IMG/VR virus record: IMGVR_UViG_3300035160_000015
Location: 1 to 28,583 of that record
DNA from: a virus
Reading direction: 5' to 3' (one strand)
DNA: 28,583 nucleotides
Part shown: in pieces, positions 22,633-28,583 of the stretch
Layout of the letters: each line of letters begins with the position of its first letter
How positions within the stretch are numbered: the first letter of the stretch is position 1
Made by a program: the position numbers and the translations under genes
The notes under the pieces: generated by a model
Database searches by the model: none
What the model was told of the DNA's origin: nothing
The model's input: only the letters and a program-made list of their open reading frames with translations

Positions 22633-22965
22633 ATGAATGATAGGCACGCGTTAAAACTCATGACAATGGTGATCGTTTTTGTGGCTTTGATAATTTTAAT
22701 TTATCAACCATTTGAAAGTGATGTTGATTTGAAATTAAAATATCCTTCATGGATTAACGGAGATGTACAGACAGCTCAGGCATATCCTGTTCCTACAGTG
22801 CAACCTACAGCGGATGTGAATCCGCCTGTAACTGTATATTATCCATATCCGTATCCCCACTATGTTACCTATCCTCATAGGTATCATATTCCGCCAGAGA
22901 ACGTATATCCTGTTTGGTTTCAGAACATATTAGACATTTTAGAAGAATTCTTGAAAGGAGAATAA
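22633..22965 (+). CDS. Membrane-anchored Pro/Tyr-rich protein
   Basis: A 110-residue protein with GAAAGGAGG upstream, 12 bp after the polymerase gene. An N-terminal transmembrane anchor (LMTMVIVFVALIILIY) is followed by an extracytoplasmic-type stretch. A low-complexity Pro/Tyr/His region follows (VTVYYPYPYPHYVTYPHRYH), then a short amphipathic C-terminus (VWFQNILDILEEFLKGE). A membrane protein between polymerase and single-strand-binding genes could tether replication to the membrane, but that is only suggested by position. No homologue recognised. Confidence 0.7.
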   Translation: MNDRHALKLMTMVIVFVALIILIYQPFESDVDLKLKYPSWINGDVQTAQAYPVPTVQPTADVNPPVTVYYPYPYPHYVTYPHRYHIPPENVYPVWFQNILDILEEFLKGE

Positions 22966-22966
22966 A

Positions 22967-23479
22967 ATGCCTGAAGTAAAAAGTCTTATAGAAATTGAAA
23001 ATGCTCGTATAGGTTTTCGTAATTTTTCAGGAAAGCAAGGAAGATTTAATCCAGCAGGGAGTAGAAATTTCTGTGTTTTCTTGGATGACGATCTTGCGAA
23101 AACTCTTGCGAAAGACGGTTGGAATATAAAATATTTAGATCCACTAGAAGCAGAAGATCCACCTCAACCATATTTACAGGTTGCTGTTGCATATACAAAT
23201 TATCCCCCAAAGATTATGTTAATTAAAAACAGAAGTGATGGGGGAGACACTAGAACCTATCTAGATGAAGGTTCAGTAAATGTTTTAGATTATGCTGATA
23301 TTGAAACTGTGGATTTAATTATTCGTCCTTACAACTGGAACGTTAATGATAAGAAAGGTGTTAAGGCGTATATTAAAAGTATGTATGTTGTTATTCGAAC
23401 TGATAGGTTCGAAGAAAAATATACCAACGTTCCTGATGCTGCTCTTGATAATTTAGAAGAGCCGCCTTATGACGAGTAA
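22967..23479 (+). CDS. Probable single-strand DNA-binding protein
   Basis: A 170-residue protein starting one base after the preceding stop. The form IEIENARIGFRNFSGKQGRF, then NPAGSRNFCVFLDDDLA, DGWNIKYLDP, and later IIRPYNWNVNDKKGVKAYIK matches phage proteins annotated as OB-fold single-strand DNA-binding proteins in genomes with the same replication genes. The C-terminus is acidic (DALDNLEEPPYDE), as in SSBs that recruit partner proteins through an acidic tail. Location between polymerase and helicase supports a role in coating template strands. The helicase start overlaps its last codons (11 bp). Confidence 0.75.
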   Translation: MPEVKSLIEIENARIGFRNFSGKQGRFNPAGSRNFCVFLDDDLAKTLAKDGWNIKYLDPLEAEDPPQPYLQVAVAYTNYPPKIMLIKNRSDGGDTRTYLDEGSVNVLDYADIETVDLIIRPYNWNVNDKKGVKAYIKSMYVVIRTDRFEEKYTNVPDAALDNLEEPPYDE

Positions 23480-24611
23480 GCTTTTTGATTATCAGAAAAA
23501 AGCTGTAGGCCAGTTGAAGACCGGCTGCATCTTATGTGGTGGAGTCGGTTCTGGTAAATCGTTAACGGCTTTGGCTTATGTTAAATCTTCACATCCTCCA
23601 TGGAGCAAGGTATATGTAATTACTACAGCAAAGAAAAGAGATACTGGAGATTGGGAAAGAGAAGCAAAATCTTTAGGTTTTTTAGAGCTTGTTGTAGACT
23701 CCTGGAATAACATTAAAAAGTATATAGATGTAACTGATTCGTTTGTTATATTCGACGAGCAGAGAGTAGTTGGATCTGGCGCCTGGGTAAAATCGTTTTT
23801 GAAGATAACATCTAAGAATGATTGGATATTGTTAACTGCTACTCCAGGTGACACCTGGATGGATTATGTTCCTGTCTTCATTGCGAATGGTTTCTATAAA
23901 AATAGAAGTCAATTTCTCAGGCGCCATGTCGTTTTTAGTCCTTTTACTAAATTTCCAAAAATTAGTAGATATGTTGATACTGATAGATTGGAAAAGATAA
24001 AATCTGACATTCTTATTATGATGGATTATAAGAAACCTGCAATAGCTATATATGATAATATTTATGCAGATTTTGACAAAGATAAATTTAGTATAGTACA
24101 GAAGAAACGATGGAATCCATATACAAACAAACCTATAAGAGACATAACAGAGTATTTTCTTACTATGAGAAAAGTAGTCAACTCTGATCCTAGTAGATTT
24201 GCTAAAATAGAAATGCTAGTAGAGAAGCATAGTAAGCTTATAGTCTTTTATAATTTCAACTATGAGCTGGAACTGTTGCGAGAGTTGAAATCGTTTGTTA
24301 CAGTTGCAGAATACAATGGTCATAAACATGAAGCAATTCCAGAAACAGATCGATGGGTATATTTAGTTCAGTATCTTTCTGGTAGTGAAGGCTGGAACTG
24401 TATTGAAACTAATGCTGTGGCTTTCTACTCTTTAAATTATTCTTATCGAATCATGACTCAAGCAGCTGGTCGTATAGATAGATTGAATACGCCGTTTGCA
24501 AAATTGTTTTACTATAAAATAATGTCAGCTTCATGGATAGATAAGGAAATTAATAAAGTTCTTTTAACTAAAAAGAATTTTAATCAGTCGCGCTATAAAC
24601 ACATGCTATAA
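23469..24611 (+). CDS. SF2 DNA helicase (SNF2/DEAD-like)
   Basis: A 380-residue protein, compact for the family. Motif Q region LFDYQKKAV (residues 5-13), Walker A GGVGSGKS (24-31, K30), motif II DEQR (96-99) in place of DEAH, motif III TATP (123-126), and C-terminal motif VI QAAGRIDR (331-338) are all present. The YLSGSEGWNC segment forms motif V. This is the minimal two-RecA-fold core common among phage helicases that act in replication or recombination. The 3' end contains promoter P6, whose TATAAT overlaps the TAA stop (24609-24611). Confidence 0.88.
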   Translation: MTSKLFDYQKKAVGQLKTGCILCGGVGSGKSLTALAYVKSSHPPWSKVYVITTAKKRDTGDWEREAKSLGFLELVVDSWNNIKKYIDVTDSFVIFDEQRVVGSGAWVKSFLKITSKNDWILLTATPGDTWMDYVPVFIANGFYKNRSQFLRRHVVFSPFTKFPKISRYVDTDRLEKIKSDILIMMDYKKPAIAIYDNIYADFDKDKFSIVQKKRWNPYTNKPIRDITEYFLTMRKVVNSDPSRFAKIEMLVEKHSKLIVFYNFNYELELLRELKSFVTVAEYNGHKHEAIPETDRWVYLVQYLSGSEGWNCIETNAVAFYSLNYSYRIMTQAAGRIDRLNTPFAKLFYYKIMSASWIDKEINKVLLTKKNFNQSRYKHML

Positions 24612-24612
24612 T
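24588..24612 (+). promoter_or_regulatory. Promoter P6 (TCGCG-N14-TATAAT)
   Basis: TCGCG at 24588-24592 and TATAAT at 24607-24612, 14 nt apart, inside the last codons of the helicase gene. The element is the only copy outside the small-gene region. The predicted start (about 24619) falls in the terminator stem at 24613-24645, so transcripts would begin with an attenuator-like hairpin. Confidence 0.65.
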
Positions 24613-24653
24613 AGAAGGAGAGTGACTCTAAACCACTCTCTTTCTTTTTTTCT
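24613..24653 (+). terminator. Intrinsic terminator / attenuator hairpin
   Basis: AGAAGGAGAGTG (24613-24624) pairs with CACTCTCTTTCT (24634-24645), twelve pairs with one G-T, around a 9-nt loop, followed by TTTTTTTCTTT. It closes the helicase operon. The 5' arm starts immediately after the P6 -10 box. Confidence 0.8.
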
Positions 24654-24668
24654 TTGAAAGGAGAGAAA

Positions 24669-24965
24669 ATGTTACTAGAAAGCCAATTTCAATCCAAATT
24701 GATTAAGAAAATTAAAAATCTATTTCCAGATTGTATAATTATAAAAACCGATCCTGGATATATTCAAGGATTTCCAGATTTAATAATTCTTAACGGAAGA
24801 AAATGGGCAGCTCTTGAAGTTAAGAGAAGTAAAAATGCTTATAAAGGTCCGAATCAAGTTCATTGGATAGTTGAATGTGATCTTAGAGCTTATGGAAGTT
24901 TTGTATATCCTGAGAATGAAGAAGAGGTTTTAGATGAATTGGCAGAAGCATTACAACCTTATTAA
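24669..24965 (+). CDS. VRR-NUC-type PD-(D/E)xK nuclease
   Basis: A 98-residue single-domain nuclease; ATG at 24669 follows GAAAGGAG. The core is E4, then KTDPGYIQGFPDLIIL with catalytic D37, then WAALEVKRS with E50 and K52, and PNQ near residue 62. These match the VRR-NUC family, which includes small phage nucleases acting on branched DNA or flaps. The C-terminus YPENEEEVLDELAEAL is also typical. It likely resolves replication or recombination intermediates. It overlaps the next nuclease gene by 32 bp. Confidence 0.82.
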   Translation: MLLESQFQSKLIKKIKNLFPDCIIIKTDPGYIQGFPDLIILNGRKWAALEVKRSKNAYKGPNQVHWIVECDLRAYGSFVYPENEEEVLDELAEALQPY

Positions 24966-25509
24966 TCAACACGCTTTTCTAAGTCCTTCAAAAGCCCATT
25001 GGATAAATTATACAGAGGAAAAATTAGTTGATGTATATTTAAAAAATCTAGCTGTGAAAAGAGGAACGCTTTTACATGCTTTAGCGTCTAATTGTATTAG
25101 GCTGGGAGTTAAACTTCCTTCTAATAAAAAATCGATAAATCAATTTGTAAATGATGCTATCGGTTTTAGAATGATGACTGAAGTGGTTTTGTTTTATTCT
25201 ATGAATGCTTTTGGAACAGCAGATGCTATTTCTTTTAGAAACAACTTTCTAAGAATTCATGATCTTAAAACTGGGACAATTCATGTGAAGATGACTCAGT
25301 TAGAAATATATGCTGCTTTATTTTGTTTGGAATATGAAGTTAAACCAACAACAATAGATATAGAATTAAGAGTATATCAATCTAGTAATATTGTTATTCA
25401 TAATCCAGAAGCAGCTCATATTAAAATGATCATGGAGAAGATTATATTTTTCGATAAGCGAATAGAAGAACTTAAAAAAGAGGAGGAGAATCCATGGCAA
25501 CCTTTTTAA
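24934..25509 (+). CDS. RecB/Cas4-like exonuclease
   Basis: A 191-residue nuclease. Motifs in order: KRGTLLHALA with H48, FGTADAISF with D97, LRIHDLKTG with D110 and K112, and QLEIYAALF with Q122 and Y126. This H - D - DxK - QxxxY series defines the RecB/Cas4-type PD-(D/E)xK exonucleases. The cysteine set that binds the Fe-S cluster in true Cas4 is not evident. There is no CRISPR array or other cas gene nearby, so a role in replication or recombination is more likely. Ends within the start of the RNA polymerase-like gene (16-bp overlap). Confidence 0.78.
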   Translation: MNWQKHYNLINQHAFLSPSKAHWINYTEEKLVDVYLKNLAVKRGTLLHALASNCIRLGVKLPSNKKSINQFVNDAIGFRMMTEVVLFYSMNAFGTADAISFRNNFLRIHDLKTGTIHVKMTQLEIYAALFCLEYEVKPTTIDIELRVYQSSNIVIHNPEAAHIKMIMEKIIFFDKRIEELKKEEENPWQPF

Positions 25510-28193
25510 AGCATTACGGGATTCTTCGCCGTTCAGGAAGATATCCTTGGGGATCTGGTAAAGACCCATATCAACGTAGAGGAGATTTTCTATCTCTAGT
25601 TGCTGATATGAGAAAAGAAGGTTTTACAGATGCAGAGATAGCTAAAGGCTTTGATATGACTACAAAGCAATTTAGAGAACGGCACTCAATTGAAAAGAAT
25701 CGTCAACGTGCTGCAGATGCTGCGTTTGCTATGAGGCTTAAAGAAAAAGGTTGGTCAGATACAGCTATTGGAGAACGGATGGGAAGGAATGAATCCTCTA
25801 TTCGTTCTCTTTTAGATCCACATCTTTTGGAGAAGACATTAGTTATAGAAAATACAGCTAATGTTCTTCGTGATGCTGTAGAAACTCAAGGTCCTATTGA
25901 TATAGGTAAAGGTGTAGAAACTCATTTAGGAATTACTAGAACTAAGATGGATACATCAGTACGAGTGTTAATGGACCAAGGATACAAAGTTTACTATTTA
26001 CAAGAACTGCAGCCCGGTACTGGTAAATATACAAGCATAAAAGTACTTGCTCCACCTGGTATGGAATATGCAGATGTATATAGAAATCGTGCAGATATAG
26101 GTGTTCCGTGGAAACATTATTCTGAAGATGGTGGACATACTTATACTTCTGTAGTCTTTCCTATGTCTGTTGATGGAAAGCGTATAATGATTCGTTACGG
26201 TGATGAAGGTGGATCAGCTAAAGATGGTGTTATAGAACTTAGAGAAGGTGTAGCAGATATTTCTTTAGGTGATAATCGTTATGCTCAAGTTCGAATAGGT
26301 GTTAACGATACTCATTATATGAAAGGAATGGCTGTTTATGGAAAAGATATGCCTCCTGGTGTTGATATAATATATAATACGAAAAAAGCTTCTGGAACTG
26401 ATCCTTTTGACGTTTATAAACCAATGAAAATTGATAAAAGAACAGGAGAGATAGATCAGGAAAATCCATTTACTTCAGCTATTCGTCAAACGTATTATGT
26501 TGATGCTAACGGCAAAAAACACCTGTCTGCTATAAATATGGTTGGTGTAAAAGAAGGCGCAGGAGAAGAAGGCTCTTGGGGAGAGTGGAGTAGAAATCTA
26601 TCATCCCAGGTACTTTCAAAACAAACCCCCGCCCTTGCTAAAAAGCAATTAGGATTGGCATATAAGATCAAAGAAGAAGAATTTGACGAAATAATGAAAC
26701 TTACGAATCCTAGTGTTAGAAAAGTTTTATTACAGTCATTTGCTGATGATGCAGATGCTGCAGCAGTTCATTTGAAGGCTGCTGCTTTACCTCGTCAAAA
26801 TAATAAAGTTTTACTTCCCCTAACATCTATTAAAGAAAACGAAGTCTATGCTCCAGGTTATAATAATGGAGAAGAATTAGTTTTGATAAGGCACCCTCAC
26901 GGGGGAACCTTTGAGATACCCGTAGTAAAAGTTAATAATAGAGTTAGAGAAGGTGTAAGAGTAATAGGTAATCAAGCTCAAGATGCTATAGGAATTCATC
27001 CCAATGTGGCAAAGCGTTTATCAGGTGCAGACTTTGATGGAGATACTGTTTTAGCGATTCCTACAAAAAATCAAAGACTTAAAATTTCTGGACCTTTAAA
27101 AGGTGTTGCAGATTTTGATCCAATTACTTCATATCCTAAATTTCCAGGTATGAAAGTAATGAAAAACAAAGATCAAAAAATGGGTGATATTTCTAATCTT
27201 ATTACAGACATGACTATTAAGGGTGCTAGTCATGATGAGATTGCTCGTGCTGTAAGACATTCAATGGTAGTAATTGATGCAGAAAAGCATGAGTTAAATT
27301 ATCTTCAATCGTATAAAGATAATGGTATTAGTAGTTTAAAAGAAAAGTATCAAGGCGGTCCTAGAGGTGGAGCATCAACAATAATTTCTAGAGCTAAATC
27401 TCCTGTTCGTGTAGATCATAGAGTTGAGGGTGCTTATGTAAAAGACCCTAAAACAGGAAAGACGAGAAAGCTGTATATAGATCCTGACACAGGGGCCAAG
27501 CTCTATACTAAGACTGGTGAGACTTACATTAATAAAGCAGGTAAGCTAGTTAAAAGAATGACCAAGTCTACACGTATAGCAGAAGAAGCTGATGCTTTTG
27601 CATTATCATCAGGTACAGTAATGGAAGGCATCTATGCTAAGCATGCTAATTCTTTAAAGGGTTTAGCTAATAGAGCAAGAAAGACTATGATAGAAACTAA
27701 AGCTATACCATGGTCTAGCTCTGCTAGAAGAACCTATGCTAAAGAAGTAGAGTCTCTTGCTAATAAGGTACGGGCTGTCTATAGAAACAAACCACTTGAA
27801 AGAAAAGCCATACTGTTAGCTAATAAGCTGGTAGCACAGAGAAAGAAAGCACGCCCCGATATGGATGCAGATGAACTACGTACAGTTAAGTTCCGGTCTT
27901 TAGAAGAAGCACGTGCTAGAGTTGGTGCTAAGAGAGTACAGGTGGAGATAACGGATAGGGAGTGGCACGCCATACAGGCCGGGGCTATAAGCCCCACCGC
28001 CTTAGAAAAGATACTTTTAAATACCGATACCGCGGCTCTCAAACAAAGAGCAATGCCCCGTACTCAGAGATTAATGTCCTCTCCTAAGATAGTAAGAGCT
28101 CAGACTATGTTGAGAACTGGCTATACTAGGAAAGAAGTAGCTGATGCACTAGGAGTATCACTATCTACATTAGACCTAGCTCTTAAGGAATAG
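25494..28193 (+). CDS. Putative single-chain DPBB RNA polymerase (YonO/RdRp-like) with HTH segments
   Basis: An 899-residue protein with GGAGGAG upstream. The decisive feature is GADFDGDTVLAIP at residues about 511-523, with D513, D515 and D517 in DxDxD spacing. It is preceded by IGIHPNVAKRLS, which parallels the bacterial beta-prime segment before NADFDGD. An upstream segment HYMKGMAVYGKDMPPG (K277, K284) may be the lysine-bearing barrel. Helix-turn-helix-like segments lie at about 35-60 (EGFTDAEIAKGFDMTTKQF), 80-105 (KGWSDTAIGERMGRNESSI) and the C-terminus (TRKEVADALGVSLSTLDLAL). The length is close to that of SPbeta YonO (about 900 residues). It may transcribe middle or late phage genes; it could alternatively be a primase- or processing-type enzyme. 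Confidence 0.68.
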   Translation: MATFLKHYGILRRSGRYPWGSGKDPYQRRGDFLSLVADMRKEGFTDAEIAKGFDMTTKQFRERHSIEKNRQRAADAAFAMRLKEKGWSDTAIGERMGRNESSIRSLLDPHLLEKTLVIENTANVLRDAVETQGPIDIGKGVETHLGITRTKMDTSVRVLMDQGYKVYYLQELQPGTGKYTSIKVLAPPGMEYADVYRNRADIGVPWKHYSEDGGHTYTSVVFPMSVDGKRIMIRYGDEGGSAKDGVIELREGVADISLGDNRYAQVRIGVNDTHYMKGMAVYGKDMPPGVDIIYNTKKASGTDPFDVYKPMKIDKRTGEIDQENPFTSAIRQTYYVDANGKKHLSAINMVGVKEGAGEEGSWGEWSRNLSSQVLSKQTPALAKKQLGLAYKIKEEEFDEIMKLTNPSVRKVLLQSFADDADAAAVHLKAAALPRQNNKVLLPLTSIKENEVYAPGYNNGEELVLIRHPHGGTFEIPVVKVNNRVREGVRVIGNQAQDAIGIHPNVAKRLSGADFDGDTVLAIPTKNQRLKISGPLKGVADFDPITSYPKFPGMKVMKNKDQKMGDISNLITDMTIKGASHDEIARAVRHSMVVIDAEKHELNYLQSYKDNGISSLKEKYQGGPRGGASTIISRAKSPVRVDHRVEGAYVKDPKTGKTRKLYIDPDTGAKLYTKTGETYINKAGKLVKRMTKSTRIAEEADAFALSSGTVMEGIYAKHANSLKGLANRARKTMIETKAIPWSSSARRTYAKEVESLANKVRAVYRNKPLERKAILLANKLVAQRKKARPDMDADELRTVKFRSLEEARARVGAKRVQVEITDREWHAIQAGAISPTALEKILLNTDTAALKQRAMPRTQRLMSSPKIVRAQTMLRTGYTRKEVADALGVSLSTLDLALKE

Positions 28194-28203
28194 GGTGTAT
28201 ACT

Positions 28204-28530
28204 ATGAACAATAACAGTAATGTAGATGATGTAGTACAACATAGTAATACAATTAAAAGGTATATGTTAACTACATTAGATAATCCTTTTAATCCTTTTA
28301 CACAGTACGATCTATGGTTAAGTTATGATCTCCGTAACAATTACAATACGCTTGCTTACTTAGCAAGAATTGCAAAAGTTCCTGATGATTTAAGTGAAAA
28401 TGATGAGACCGCCGCCATAAATGAAGCCATAGACGAAATTGTGATGTACAATATTACTGGATTGTATGTAAAAGTAGAAGAAGGAAACTTTATAGATAGA
28501 AGTCAATCTGTTAACCTATCTGTAGACTAA
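28204..28530 (+). CDS. Small conserved phage protein
   Basis: A 108-residue protein. ATG at 28204 has AGGGTG upstream; a GTG at 28195 with AAGGA is an alternative adding three residues. Key segments are MLTTLDNPFNPFTQYDLWLS, a YNTLAYLARIAKVPDDL helix and INEAIDEIVMYNITGLYVKV. This layout recurs as a conserved hypothetical directly after RNA polymerase-like genes in related phages that I recall, so the two may be functionally linked, perhaps ahead of the terminase. No catalytic motif. The G8/C8 hairpin follows its stop. Confidence 0.72.
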   Translation: MNNNSNVDDVVQHSNTIKRYMLTTLDNPFNPFTQYDLWLSYDLRNNYNTLAYLARIAKVPDDLSENDETAAINEAIDEIVMYNITGLYVKVEEGNFIDRSQSVNLSVD

Positions 28531-28544
28531 AAACTATTTAAGGG

Positions 28545-28578
28545 TAGGGGGGGGTCTCGCGATTGATACCCCCCCCTA
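28545..28578. other. Perfect G8/C8 inverted repeat
   Basis: TAGGGGGGGGT (28545-28555) and ACCCCCCCCTA (28568-28578) are perfect complements separated by a 12-nt loop containing TCGCGA. It lies just after the last gene and just before the window edge. It lacks a T-run, so it is not a standard intrinsic terminator. It may be a processing site, a packaging or end-associated signal, or a structural block to transcription. Confidence 0.6.
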
Positions 28579-28583
28579 TGCAT

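Noticed and set aside
24934-25509. CRISPR-associated Cas4 in a cas locus
   Set aside because: No repeat array, cas1 or cas2 nearby, and the Fe-S cysteine set is not evident; treated as a phage RecB/Cas4-like exonuclease.
28578-28583. ATGCAT at the window end as the start of a next gene
   Set aside because: The ATG is preceded by the C8 arm of the hairpin with no ribosome binding site, and only two codons are present.

Overview
The window is a contiguous piece of a tailed double-stranded DNA phage (or prophage) genome with siphovirus tail morphology. Every supported gene is on the + strand. Base composition is AT-rich, starts are nearly always preceded by a strong GAAAGGAG-type ribosome binding site, promoters use TATAAT, and TAA, TAG and TGA all act as ordinary stops. 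Together with a ReqiPepy6-Gp37-like tail protein, a Dit protein and an r1t-type holin, this points to a low-GC Gram-positive host, plausibly a gut Bacillota or actinobacterial relative. The host assignment is an inference.

Layout. 1-10280 is the tail module: a 5'-truncated protein made of 23-residue repeats, a small structural protein, two tail assembly chaperones, a tail-completion-like protein, a 1501-residue tape measure, Dit, a Gp37-like hub protein and a distal fibre/baseplate protein. 10294-11083 holds a membrane protein and a holin that is an internal duplication; no endolysin is visible. 11083-18585 is an accessory region of small genes. At least 13 proteins across the lysis and accessory regions are predicted membrane proteins, including two paralogues of a DUF6353-like family. 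The region also carries intrinsic terminators, structured non-coding segments and five copies of an unusual promoter (TCGCG, 14 nt, TATAAT); a sixth copy lies at 24588.

18586-18864 is an intergenic repeat array: eight copies of a 12-bp iteron in both orientations, a larger inverted repeat and an AT-rich tract. It looks like a replication origin. Immediately downstream is a 1251-residue protein that appears to combine an SF3 helicase, a primase-like domain, a 3'-5' exonuclease and a family B DNA polymerase. Then come a membrane protein, a probable single-strand DNA-binding protein, an SF2 helicase, a VRR-NUC nuclease and a RecB/Cas4-like nuclease, which make a compact replication-recombination set.

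25494-28193 encodes an 899-residue protein with the DFDGD metal-binding signature of double-psi beta-barrel RNA polymerases and helix-turn-helix segments at both ends. It is probably a phage single-chain RNA polymerase of the YonO/RdRp-like superfamily. The window ends with a small conserved gene and a perfect G8/C8 hairpin. The most notable elements are the fused replisome protein beside an iteron origin, the RNA polymerase-like protein, and the promoter family, which could be that polymerase's targets or a host-read regulon.
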